NCBI RefSeq assembly: GCF_963676685.1
Contig: NC_092349.1
Coordinates: 33,578,293-33,642,292 of the forward strand
Reading direction: 5' to 3'
DNA length: 64,000 nucleotides
Source of the DNA: Mytilus edulis
Taxonomy: Eukaryota; Mollusca; Bivalvia; Mytilida; Mytilidae
Both the position numbers and the translations under genes were made by a program. The notes under the pieces were generated by a model. It was not told the DNA's origin. It saw only the letters and a list, made by a program, of their open reading frames with translations, and did no database searches. Position 1 is the stretch's first letter, and the number at the start of each line of letters is the position of its first letter. Below are positions 1-13,200 of the stretch, in pieces.

Positions 1-72
1 TTTTCACTACTAGGAACAAAAAAATGTACATAACATATATTCTATTACATTTTTTTGTACATAAATTTTTAC

Positions 73-639
73 CTGTATAAAAAGAAAGATTATTTCTGTC
101 AATAATAAAACCAGGTAAATCGCTATGTCTATCCATGTAACCCACATTCGAATATGTTCCGATGTCACTTTATTTTGGTCAAGTGAAATATACTTAAGTA
201 CTTTTAAAACAACACAGGACGTCCAATATAGAATCAATGACAATAAAAATTTCGGTGAATTCCACTGTTCCAAATTATGATAAAAAATGATGCTTAGCAA
301 TGTTCCTACTAATGCAATACACTGCGGTACAATTACATGTAGATTTATTGTGTCTGTATCAGCAAGTTCCGCCATAATTCCTTCCAGTAATGAAATAATT
401 ATGTTAAGAATCAAAAGCAAAGTTACGATCCATCTGACTGTGTGTCCTCTAAAATGTACCCATGTTTTCGCTTCCATGTTCCCAAGTGAAGATCTATTCC
501 ATACAATAAGAATAAACAAACTAAACATAGAAAAAATTCCATGTGGAACAAGGTTTAGGACATCAATGTAACATTCATTTCTAATAACACCCTCCTTCAC
601 ACTAAGGGCATTATCCCTATTTCCACAAAACCCCATCAT
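73..639 (-). CDS. ABCC9-like: First coding exon of an ABCC8/ABCC9-like sulfonylurea receptor (TMD0), gene continues off left edge
   Basis: The translation starts MMGFCGNRDN and has the layout of the sulfonylurea receptor N-terminus: the FCG start, a DxLNLVPH stretch, a WVHFRGHTVRW segment and a YHN motif before the fourth helix. Five hydrophobic segments are visible (about residues 28-48, 67-88, 101-122, 129-148 and 165-189), matching the five-helix TMD0 domain that in SUR proteins binds the Kir6 pore of ATP-sensitive potassium channels. The ORF runs past a consensus donor (CAG|GTAAAA on the minus strand) at 73/72, so the coding exon ends at 73 and the apparent tail below that is intron. Homology to SUR is recalled, not searched; ABCC8 and ABCC9 cannot be separated. 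The gene is head-to-head with the SPT4 gene, with about 625 bases between start codons. The rest of the protein (two ABC modules) lies outside the window. Confidence 0.85.
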
Positions 640-1264
640 TTTTTACAGTGATGTTTTAATCTACCAGTAATATTTCAATGAATACTTTTAGTTGAACCTG
701 AGAGCACATGTTCCAATGAACTAATCGACCGGCAAGATGGATCATAAATTGCACAACGTTTGTTTGAATAGGTTTAAGGTTCATAATTCAGGTCAACGAT
801 TGATAACTCAATTTCTATTGATAACTGAATTTAAACATGGACTAAAAGCCGAATAGTTGTAGGAAAATGTAATACCAAGTATGTCGTTTAAAAATCCAAT
901 TAAAATCTTTATTTTTCGGGTTTATTTAATGTTCTTAGCATTTCAAACTATCAAAATAACGTGATGCTACATCGGTGATCTTTTAATCTGTTTTGATTAG
1001 CCTAACAACTCCCCAACAGAATAATCATGCAACTTCCGGTATACTCATATCTTCCCCTTTTCAATCTGAAATTAATATACAACGGTGGATATAAAACAGA
1101 ATCAATTATATTTTTGTATTTCAACTATATTAATTCATGAACGATATAAATGTTAAATAAAACTTCGTGACTACGATTTTCATGTACTATATTTCCTACG
1201 CTAAACCGGAAGTTGATAAAAGTGCTAAAACACACCTGTGGCCTGCAGAGCATTAAACATAATA
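640..1264. promoter_or_regulatory. Shared intergenic region between divergent ABCC-like and SPT4 genes
   Basis: This 625-base stretch separates two start codons pointing in opposite directions, so it should hold both 5' UTRs and a bidirectional promoter. I see no convincing TATA box or CpG-rich block; the sequence is AT-rich. Two copies of the octamer ACTTCCGG, in opposite orientation, lie at about 1031-1038 and 1206-1213 (CCGGAAGT). These look like ETS-family sites, common in promoters of housekeeping genes. The role is inferred. Confidence 0.5.
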
Positions 1265-4200
1265 ATGGCTCAGCCAGCATCCCTTGAGACTGTTCCTAAA
1301 GATCAAAGAAATTTAAGAGCCTGTTTATTGTGTTCCCTAGTCAAGGTTCATTTTCGTTATATACCAGAATTCAGTGTCTCCATTTACTATGGAAGTCATA
1401 GACTACTTTTGCAGTGTATAGTACTGAAATTTATAAACCACACAATGTGGGTCTCATTGGGGTCTAAGCGTGACGCGGGATTGCAGATTTTTGGTAAGCG
1501 TGACACGGGAAAGTCAAATTATTGTGTCGTGAAAGCAGGAAATGAGGTCTAGCGGGACCCGGGAAATGACAAAAAAATGAGAATTGCTTACGTACATAGT
1601 GTAAGCAGGATACGGGAATCTGACAAAACAGTAAGCGGGATCCGGGATCGGAACCCCCCAATGAGACCCCCCCACAATGACACATATACCCCAAACTCGG
1701 CAGGTCTTTTCACCACCGCACACCGCCAAACACCACCGAACAACACAAAAGTTTATTATTTTGTCTTTTATCGTTATCAATGTGAATTAAATATAATATT
1801 CAAGTTATTAATTCAACAAATCAGAAGATTTAAAGTCCAAATAAACATGTAGGATGTATCTATAGAAAACCGAAAGGAAGAGTCTTATAATACCCCACTT
1901 TTTGAACTCCGCTGACCCACATGGACACCTCAAATATACTTTTTTTCCATTTTTACTTCTTCTAACTCTTCTATAAAATAGTTGTATCAATAATAATAAA
2001 AGAGAAAAATATCGAAATCTAACCAATGAACAGAGATCCAGGATACTAAATGAACTGATTACTAATTATGAAAGTGATGAATGCGGAGACGTTTTTTCTT
2101 ATATTGATTTTCGATTTAAACATAAAAATGATGCCCATAAAAATCGAAAAATTGATTAAATTATATGTAATTTAATTTGTTTTATAGTTTTATTGCATAA
2201 TATCAAAGTTTTTCTTAGTGGTTGGTGGTTTTTCAGGTGTTCGGTGGTGAAAAGACCCACCCCCCAAACTCGACGGTAACTGAAGACCTAATGTATTCTA
2301 CAATAAAAAGCCTTCACCAGATACAAACATAGAATGTAATGGGTTAAATGACAATTTTACATTAGACAGTTACATTTACGACATCATTTTTGTTGATAAA
2401 CAATGATAAAAAAAACTCTTTACTGTAGTGAAGCATAAAATTAATAAGGGGGAGGGGGGCAGAACCTTTTCCGGTATGTCAGGATCATGTGCTTTTAAGC
2501 TTGGGATTTTGGGATCCAGGATTTCATTTATCGAATTTGGGGATGTCTGGATTTGAGGTGATGATTTTTTTTAGATTAGGGACGTTGGTTTTCATGTTTT
2601 TAAGCCCAGAATTTAGGGATCAGGATCCCTTCTCCCCCCCCCCCCCCCTCCCCCCTTATAATTATGACATCTTGAAAGGTTATTTTAAATTTTTGCTGAC
2701 GCCTTCCGTCAAGGTCATAAAAAAGCATCCTCCCAGAAAAAACTGTAATAGCCTTTAGACGTCATAATTATTTGGACTAGCTGAGTCCTGATCTTAGTTG
2801 GTATCAGGTCTGTTCGGGCCCAATACACTTTTGCACCCATCACTTTCGCACCTGGCAGGTTCACCCCTACACGCTCACAACCAATTTTAGATCAAAATCC
2901 AGTTGAACTTTTATAAAATCATGATCGTTGTGTTAACTTGCTTTTGTGTTAATACTGTATATGTTTAGCTTAGACATTGAAGATTTTAGATAAAACATAC
3001 TAAAGTTGATTGTTCTAAACAACTTTGCCCCTTTATCTTATTTTATTTTGAATCAATAGAGAGAAAAATATAGCCATACACTAATCAAAACTTGATTAAT
3101 TTAAGATTTTTTCAACACAAGAAAAAAGTTGTCAGAATATCTTTATTTTAAAACAATGACAAACAATTATAGTAATACACTAACCAAAACATGATTATTA
3201 ATCACATTGATATTACATCCTACATGTTAAACTTTTTTTATCCAATCTTTTTCTGGTCCAATTGTATTAAAGATAACAATAACATATACATGATTGACCC
3301 TACGTCATCCCAGTTTCCTTTTGTCATTACATGTACCATAATTACCACTATAATCAGTCAGAGCTCAGACAGAAATAAGTCTGAATCTGCTTTTCTCTCA
3401 TAGAGGTCTAAATTTGTAAGTTTTAGGATTTGTCTCCCTTTAATGCAAGACAAAATATGACTTTAATATATGCTACATACAGTACGCCCAGAGAGTATGT
3501 AATCGCGAACTCTAATCACCGATTTCCGAGTGTAGCGGTGTGACACCGCGAATCACGGATTATACTCCCAATTTCCTCCAAAGATTCTCTCCCAACACCG
3601 CGTGGCTGTTTATTGGTTTATTGCCCATCGGATGTACTGAAAATTAATGACGCGTGACAACATCATCGGATTAGCCAGATTTATTACCTTTGTACATTTA
3701 ATCGATCTTGATTGCACCTCTGTGCTTTAAAATACGTTATTGAAATGTCCTTTCATTGTCAGATAAAAGTGTGACATTTTTATTTAAAATAAGATAATTA
3801 TTCTTGTATGTTTTTCCCATGTCATTGTCATATGACATACAACGTACAAACGTATAAAAATATGAATAAAACACTTATTTTGTATTTTCATTATAGTCCG
3901 ATCAGGTCACAATTTTTGTTTTTTCAACAAAGACGATTTTACCACAATTAGAACCTTTTATGACCTACTCAGTGAGCAATATTCGGTTCATTAATAGTTC
4001 AATATTATATAATTAATATCAACTGGCTTAAAACAAAATGATGTTTTTAACGGTAATATGTCCAATCTAAATTAAACCCAAGAGTTAATTTATCGGATCA
4101 ACAAGTGAACTCTTGTTGCTTTCAATTTATTTTGAAATGTAAAATATTGTTTTTCACTACCTCGGGTGATTACCGACTTGAAATATTTGAATTTTAAAAA

Positions 4201-7200
4201 GAAACTGTAAAGTGACAAATAGTTTTGTATGCAATGTGGCAGCTCTATATTCATAAATACTGAGATACATGAATTCGCCGCCCAGACACAACACAATAAT
4301 CACAACCTTTAAATATTTATTATATGGAGAAAAAAAATCATGTGTTTTTTATCCGTTATGATCTGTTATTGATCTTTAATTATTTAAAATAAAATTGGAT
4401 TGGCGCAATCCGTATTTTACTGCTCGTTAAAAGTCCTCGGCGAAATATAAAAAGAAGTATTTCAACAATTATAAAATAGAATATATATTTAAATGAAATT
4501 ATATTGTGTTCCACAAGAAAGAAATATGTAAAAAAAAAAATATGGATCGGATTTTTACGATCGACAAATTTTCACAGACTGAGGATCTCTACCAACGCCC
4601 ATCAGGATCTGAACGACATGCATCCTGTTTTCATCTACCATTAATATATAGTGTTGACTATGGACGTATAAATAATGTCCGGTTTTATGTCCTCTGTTGA
4701 CTGAGAAACGTAAAAATAAAAGGCTGATGTTGGTTCATTCAGAAAAGGAATACAATTTAGAATCCGGTTAATCAATTGTAAAAGTTCCTTATTGAGCCTC
4801 AATCTTAACGCACACAAATTTATGTCAATCATTACAAAGCAAGTTTAAACCTTGAATGAATTTTCCCACGGTTATCCAGAAAGGTCACCTGAGTTTACTG
4901 TTACATGATACTATTTCCCGCCAAATAAAAATCTCGTGGACAAAATTGATGTCACTATTTTTAGCATTCAATATTGTGAGCAAAGTCAAGTTCAAGTTCA
5001 ACTACGCACTGTTGATCACTGAGATGCGTACCGTCTTCCCACGGCAATTAATTGCTTTAAAAATATTTAAAGATCACTGTTCTAAATACAACACAAAAGT
5101 TTACATTCATTGTGCGTAAATGAATATTATGCAACGACGATGATGCAGCTATAGAAGTATTCCTGTTGTAGCCGAAATGTATTATTTATCCTAAAGTAAT
5201 GCTAAATATAACAAATCGTGAAGAGAAAATGCCGTAGACTTATTAAGCATAAGGAATGGTGAAAAGTATTTTCTTTTTTTTCTTGCATATACAAGTTTTA
5301 AGACACGTAATTTTCTTTCTTTCTCGCATTTTATACCTTCAGCGTTAATTTCCGTTTATTTTCACGCAAGTATGTCTCTTTTCGTAAGTTATATAAATTA
5401 CCGATAAAAAAAAACCCGAGGTCATAATCAAGTCTAGATTTTTTTTTTATAAAACTTTAATGCAATTGAAAGCATTAACAACAACCTTTTGCTTTTTAAA
5501 ACTTTTATTTTGTAATCGTAAAATGGAAATGGCGTAGACTTATTAGCATAACAGATAGTGAATAATATTTTTTTTTATTTGTATAAAAAACTTTGAGACG
5601 TGTCACTTTTCTTTAAATTACCCTAATTTATTCAGCGTTAGTCTCCGTTTATTGTTACACAATATTATCTCTTTTAGTAAATTAAATGATAAAAAACGGA
5701 AGTCAAAATCAAATATAGTTGTTTTTAAAAATTGATTTAAATGTACAGAGTAATTAAAAGAATTAACAACAACGTTTTGATTTTGATTTTAATCTTTCAT
5801 TTGTTTCAAGCAATCAGATATAAACTGATAATCAATAGACAGGAAATACAAATGTTTAATTACATTAGAAATCTCGCATACCTTGACTGTCGCGTGCCGG
5901 CATAGATCAGAAGGATTAGGGCAATTAATTACCTGGTGTGACACCGCGTCACTCCAGACTGGGAGAGATGTCGCTAATACAATAAACAAAAGGTAACGGA
6001 TTTACGCGGAAGTCGGAGGGAATACTCCCAAATTTCTCCGAGAATTTAGGGAGTGATGTCGGAGTTTCCTGGTGTCACACCAGGGAAAAACTCGGTGTAT
6101 GGAGTTTGGGATGGCTTTCGCGAAAATTGTACTGTATATGTTTCAAAGGGACAATATACATCATTAGTTTTAATAAAATGTACATGTATATACAAGTTCT
6201 CTGTACCTATGTATTTGGTGATGAGAATAAACTGATACTACTTTTATCATTATGTATACTTACATCAATTGTGTAACTATAGAAAGATATAACAGTTCAT
6301 AGTATGCCAATCATGCATAATACACCTATGTTATTAGAGAAAAAATATTGTTGTAAGAACTACATGAACTACATCACTCCAAGGCATTTGCTGAGACATA
6401 AATCATGCTTAATTGCAATGTCTTTTAATTTATTGTAAGGAATAATGATCAGAGCATGTAATGAGGTTCTGCACAAGCTTCACAGTAATTCCCAAGTGTC
6501 TCATATTATTAGTTACATGCCTTTAATAACTAAGCCTTGTTATTACAGCTAAGTTAATTCATTAAAAGCCTTGTCTCATTGATTAACCATGCCCATGGTT
6601 AATGAAAAATGTATTAAATATAATTCAAAAATTAGTAATCAAGGCTACATGTATGCATTTAGATTCTGTGCAAAGTTTCAAGAGTATCATGAGTATATAA
6701 ACAAGTGTTGGTAAGTGTATTGTTATTAATTTTTTTTTCTTCATGGTTTCAAAGCAAAGTGCGATTTTTACAATGTTTTTTTGTGTGTTTTTTGGTTAGT
6801 CTATTAATTGCTAATAAAAAAAATATCATTTTTAACCGGATTTTTGTGACAAAAATGTCGGTTATTGATTTGGGGATGTATGGCGGGCAGTCAGGCAGAC
6901 GGGCGGGCGACAAACAACATGAACAAATGTTGTCCGTGCATTTACTCATTACCGTTCATCCAAAGCTTTTAAAATTTTAATATGTTGTTACTGACAACAA
7001 AATGAAGGTCAAGTTCAACAATGACGATTTTGACTTTTACCGTTCAGGAGTTATGGTTCTTGAAAGATTGAAAATGGCGTTTCCAGTCGTGTTCCTGCAT
7101 TTACGCATGAACTGTTCAACCAAAGCTTCCCAAATTTTAATATGTTGTTACTGATGAAAAAATGGAGGTCAAGTTGAAGAATGAAGATTTTGAATTTTAC

Positions 7201-10200
7201 CAATCAGGAGTTATGGTTCTTGAAAGATTGAAAAATGGTGTTTCCAGTCATGTCCGTGCATTTACGCATGAACTGTTCAATCAAAGCTTCCCAAATTCTA
7301 ATATGTTGTTACTGATGACAAAATGGAGGTCAAGTTCAAGAATGACAATTTTTACTTTTACTGTTCAGGAGTTATGGTTCTTGAAAGATCAAAAAATGGT
7401 GTTTCCATTGTTGCATTTACTCATGAACCATTCAACCTAAGCTCTTTCAAATTTTAATTTTACTTTCACCGTTCATCAGTTATGGTTCTTGTGATATTGC
7501 CAGGACACAAATAAATGTTAATAAATCCGGTTTGCTGTCGTGACAGCTTCTTGTTTGTAGTAAAGTGAGATTCAGACAACCTTTTTTCAGGTGTTGAATA
7601 AATCTTAAATTATGTATTGGTTAGTGTTCTTCTTACGGACCTGATACCAAATACAATATGCAATTTTGTGGGTTGCTACATGTTATTCATCTACAAAGCA
7701 TCTTTAATCAAGCGTCACTGATGAGTCTTTTGTAGACGAAATGTGCGTCTGGCGTAATTATAAAATTTTAATCCGGGTATCTATGACATGTATGATGAGA
7801 TTATTATCAATAAAAGTCAGAGATTACTCTGACGTCCAACAGCTGATTTGCCAGATAAGCTTGGGCTGTGGGACTTCAGAGCTATTTCCATATCAAAAAG
7901 TGGTTATTTGTCCTTCCAAAATAATTGCACTGTTTTGTTGCTTCTGACGCCAACTAACGGCATTAGATCCATACTAATCAGGTCTCAATTTGTTCATTTT
8001 TCAATTGAAAATAAAACTACCAAAAAAAATTCAATATTCTGGAGACATTTACATGTTATTATATAATGAGTGAGATATTAGTTACCTGTCTACTTATATC
8101 ATGTATATTTGAAATGTACAGTAATACTGACCTATGTATTTTTATAATTTCAGACAATTGACCAGTTTGAGTTACATGGATGTGATAACTGTGAAGAATA
8201 TCTTCATCTGAAGAACAACAGGACAGCAGTATATGACTGTACCAGTTCCAATTTTGATGGGTAGGCATATAAATGTATCACAGTGTTCATGGTGTTCAAG
8301 GCAGTTTTTAAAAAGGATTTTTTTTTATCATTATGATCATAGACCTTTACATGCTATAAAAAAATGAAATTATTGAATTATTTCATGTATTTTTGCTATA
8401 TTTACTTGTGGTTGTAAAAACCCCTTTCTAGTAATAACAAGTCTATAGGATTTGTTTGCATCTAAAAGTATTTAGCCTTTGACCTTATAAGAATTGAACA
8501 TACAAATTACATGATTTAAATGTGTAAAACTTTTGTTTTCAATTTTTTTTTTTATGAAATGTGAAGCTAGTTTTGACATGTTTGAGGTGACAGAATTGTC
8601 TATCCACTATGTGACCGTAGCTGTTCATTTGTTGACAATTGATATGTTTCTAGTCTCATGGTGAAAATCTTAAATTTAGAAGAAAATTTTGAAACAGGTC
8701 TATGATGGAACCAAATGAATGCAATAGCGATTGCAGATATTTTGCATTAAAATTCATTCTAAGACTATGTTTATAGTCAGATAAATTTGACATTGAAATA
8801 AATGTAGAAGATTTTTTATAAGTCTCACAAACAATAACTTCAGTTTAGAAATTTTGAATTATGAAATTCAATCCTTTAATTAGCAATTGTTCTTTGTTAA
8901 GAACTTAAGATTTATTTGAATCATATAACAAATAATGTCTATTTTATGATTAATAGGTTTGTAGCTCTCATGGATCCAAAAGACAGCTGGGTGGCTAAGT
9001 GGCAGCGAGCAGGTATGTCACATATTTCAATTGAAAGAGACACATAATTATACTCAACTCAACGTGAACGATACATGTTTCTGGAATTATCTTCATCTGA
9101 AGACTAAAACTTTGCAAGGCCATATCATGTATATACAGTACGCCCAGAGAGTACAGTACGGGTAGGGACTTATTTTTATGGATGCCTTAATCCGTCTAGT
9201 CGGATATGAATAATCCGACATTTTTATGGTAGGTAGTCTGTTCATTAAACAACAGATCCAGGTGTGAATGGTCCTTTCATCTTAATCCGTGTTGCAAGAA
9301 TTACGGTTCACTGATTTCAGAATCAGATTACCTGTAATTTTAACCTCTCAGTCACTTTATTGATTATATTAGTTCTACATCGTATTTGACATAAAATATT
9401 TTTACAGGTGAAGTACTGGAGAAAACTTTGTTTAATAAAAATAGCCTATTTTTGTTAATTATGGTTTTGATATTTCAACTGTTAATATTTATTTTCTTTG
9501 TTCCTAAAAATTATTTTTATTTTATGTTCCTTTTCGTTTAATTTATTTTTTTGTATTTTTTTCTTATTTGTTTGCACAAATTTTTTAAACATATATATTT
9601 TTACATGTATTTTATTTCTTGAAGCTTACGGTTATTTTTATTTTACTGATTTATTTTCCACGTAAATCCATTGATTAGCGGAATGCTGTCTCAAGTGCTG
9701 CTGCATACGTTTTAGTTTGACGCGGTCACATGCAAAATATTTCTATAATTTGTATTTAATATTCAGTCTGTTGTGTCAGTTCCGAGATAAAAATAATTAC
9801 AGTGAGCAACACTTGTATATTATTAGTAGCTTGATGATTCTTTGTAGTTTTTACTTTTTACTGTAAACAAATATTGTCCGAAAGTTGGTGATGTATGACT
9901 AAAATAGAACGCAAATAATAACACTAGAAGAAAATATTGATTCTTCCCGGGCATAAGTTTATTTTAAGATTTCTGTGTTTGTTCATTATGCTAAATTAAT
10001 ATAATTGATCTGCATTTGGGGGTAGGGGGTAAAATGGGTCCGGATCTCGAAATCCCGGGCTTAAAAACACGAAGTCCCAAGGTCCCGAATTTAAATAAAT
10101 TTAAATCCCGACATCGCGAAAAAAGAATTCCCAGATCCCGAACTTAATTGCATAATATTAATTTACGCACAATCCATGTAAAAAAGGAAACTTGTATGTT

Positions 10201-13200
10201 ATATTTTTTATAGCAATCTAAAAGAAAAAATTGCTGTGGAAAGACAATTCCATGATACACATATCAGTGATCAACAGCGTGTGCACGTGGTTGAACTTTA
10301 ACTTGACTCCACTCGCAATAATATTGAATGCTAATAAAAGATATTAAAGATCGATTTTGTCCACTGCACGAGATTTTTAGGTAAACGGACAGAAAGTCAC
10401 AGGACATAAAGTCACAAATTTGGTAGGACAAAAAGTCACAGGACAAAAAGTCACAAATAATTTGTTGACAATTATTTGAATATGTAAGAGAAATATCTTG
10501 AAATATTTACTTTTTAATACATATTTTGATATTAAAGTTTAGGAAATGTGTCATTATACTTAAAAAATTAAGATTTATTTAATTTAATCATGCAAAAGAC
10601 ATATTTCTTGGCACTATGAAGCCATTTAAGTGCCAAGCCACTTTGACATTTTGTTTTTTTTACTATTATTTGATCATCTTTGATATTTTTTTGATAAATT
10701 TTGTTTACAAAGTTGGTTTATATACAGTAGTTCAAGAAAAATACAAAAATATTTTTGTAGAAATAAGCGGTTTTTCTTCAAAGAAAATAATCAGAAAAAA
10801 TTAATTGTGACTTTTTGTCCTGTGACTTTTTGTCCGTGACTTTTTGTCTGTGACTTTTTGTCCTGTGACTTTCTGTCCTACATTCTATTTTTATATGGCG
10901 GGAAATGTCGTAACAGTAAACACAGGTGACCTTACTGACCGACCGTGGGAAAATTCATTCATGATTAAATTTGATGTGGAATGATTGACAGTATTGTGTT
11001 TTAGTTTTGAGGCTCTTGATCAATTTACCAGAATAGAAATTTAATCGATTTACATACATGTATAATCAAAACACTATTTTTTGTTTTATTTTTATCAGTC
11101 ATTTCCCGGATTCCCATTTAAATAATCTATTAGGAGACTTCCTTTAAACTTCGGAAATAATACAACATCGATTTAAAAAATCATACTGACTGCGCGAGCT
11201 TTAGAATGACTAGAAGTACGACGAAAAAGTAAAGACAGCTGATCATGACTAGTACGACTAACCTTCAATCCCATTGGGGTATAAATGTGCATTTAGTCAA
11301 TAAACTATATAAGGTTAAACTTTGATTTTCGTGTATCGATTTGATACAATTTGTAAAATATATTTATAACACCGGCGATTTTCATAAAATATTTCCGACA
11401 TGAAAATAGAAAGGCATATTTATATCTGAGTGTCAACAATTTTAAATAAAATAAAAAAATAGGAATTGAAATATGATCTCGGCGTTATAAATATTGTATT
11501 AAAGGAAACCAATTGTTTTACTTTCAAAGAGATTAACGGGAAATATGTCAAAATAGAAAGCACGAGTGATCTGTCTGACCAAAATGTTTCACTTGCAAGA
11601 AATGATTGACAGGTGTGAATAGATGTAGAGGCTCCGACGGGGAAAGTTGTATCAAAAGGAAAATAACTTAATTCACAATGCCTATACATATTTCATAAAC
11701 ACGATATGTTGGCCTTATACTTAAAATTGAGTTTCTTATAATAACATATAAAGGAACAGGACGTTAAAAGAGGGAAATAATATAACCATCAACGAAAACT
11801 GGTATAATTTACGGGATTGAAGTCTCAACAATTTTATTTAAACTTCTATTGAAAACAGTCTTGGTTGTTATTAGGCTTATTATTTTGAATTAGATGAAAT
11901 ATTTACGGTTTACAAATACAAATACAAAATAGTTTATTGGCACAAAACTATTGAAATAATTGGCAACACAATATATTGTTAAAAATCGTCTTTATTTCAT
12001 TTTCAAATTATAAAAAAAATTAAATTATATTTAATTTTAATATTTATTCTTATATTTAATTTTAATTTTATTTCTTATATTTAATTTTAATTCTTTCTCT
12101 TTGAATATCAAAACAATATTTTACATTTATCTATCCTCCATAAATACTAATATATCTGTACAGGTAAAATTTAATTCTAATCAAGCTGGTACAGATTGAT
12201 TTACGACCTTCCACTTGGATATTGCACAGCAGGTGTTTATTACACTGGGACAACTGTCCGACCAGTCTGACATCTAGACGGATTAAGGCATCCATAAAAA
12301 TAAGTCCCTACCTGTACTGTATGTAATCGCGAACTCTAATCACCGATTTCCGAGTGTAGCGGTGTGACACCGCGAATCACGGATTATACTCCCAATTTCC
12401 TCCAAAGATTCTCTCCCAACACCGCGTGGCTGTTAATTGGTTTATTGCCCATCGGATGTTCTGAAAATTAATGACGTGTGACAACATCATCGGATTAGCC
12501 AGATTTATTACCTTTGTACTTTTAATCGATCTTGATTGCACCTGTGTGCTTTAAAATAAGTTATTTAAATGTCCTTTCATTGTCAGATAAAAGTGTTACA
12601 TTTCTATTTAAAATAAGATTATTATTCTTGTATGTATATGCCATGTCATTGTCATATGACATACAGCGTACAGACGTATAAAAATACGAATAAAACACTT
12701 ATTTTGTATTTTCATTATAGTCCGAACAGGTCATAATTTTTGTTTTTTTCAACAAAGACGATTTTACCACAATTAGAACCTTTAATGACCTACTCAGTGA
12801 GCAATATTCGGTTCATTAATAGTTCAATATTATAAAATTAATATCAACTGGCTTAAAACAAAATGATGTTTTTACGGTAATTTGTCCAATCTAAATTAAA
12901 CCCAAGAGTTAATTTATCGGATCAACAAGTGAACTCTGTTACTTTCAATTTATTTCGAAATTTAAAATATTATGTTTCACTACCTCGGTAGAATAAAATT
13001 TCGGACTTGAAATATTTGAATTTTAAAAAGAAACTGTAGAGTGACAAATAGTTTTGTATGCAATGTGGCAGCCCTATATTCATAAATACTGAGAAGACAC
13101 AACACAATAATCACAACCTTATTTAATTATATGGAGAAAAGAAATCATGTGTTTTTAATCTGTTATTGATCTTTAATTATTTAAAATAAAATTGGATTGA

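Noticed and set aside
3480-6134. A long terminal-repeat retrotransposon for family A
   Set aside because: The two copies share short inverted ends and TA flanks, not direct terminal repeats, and have no reverse transcriptase.
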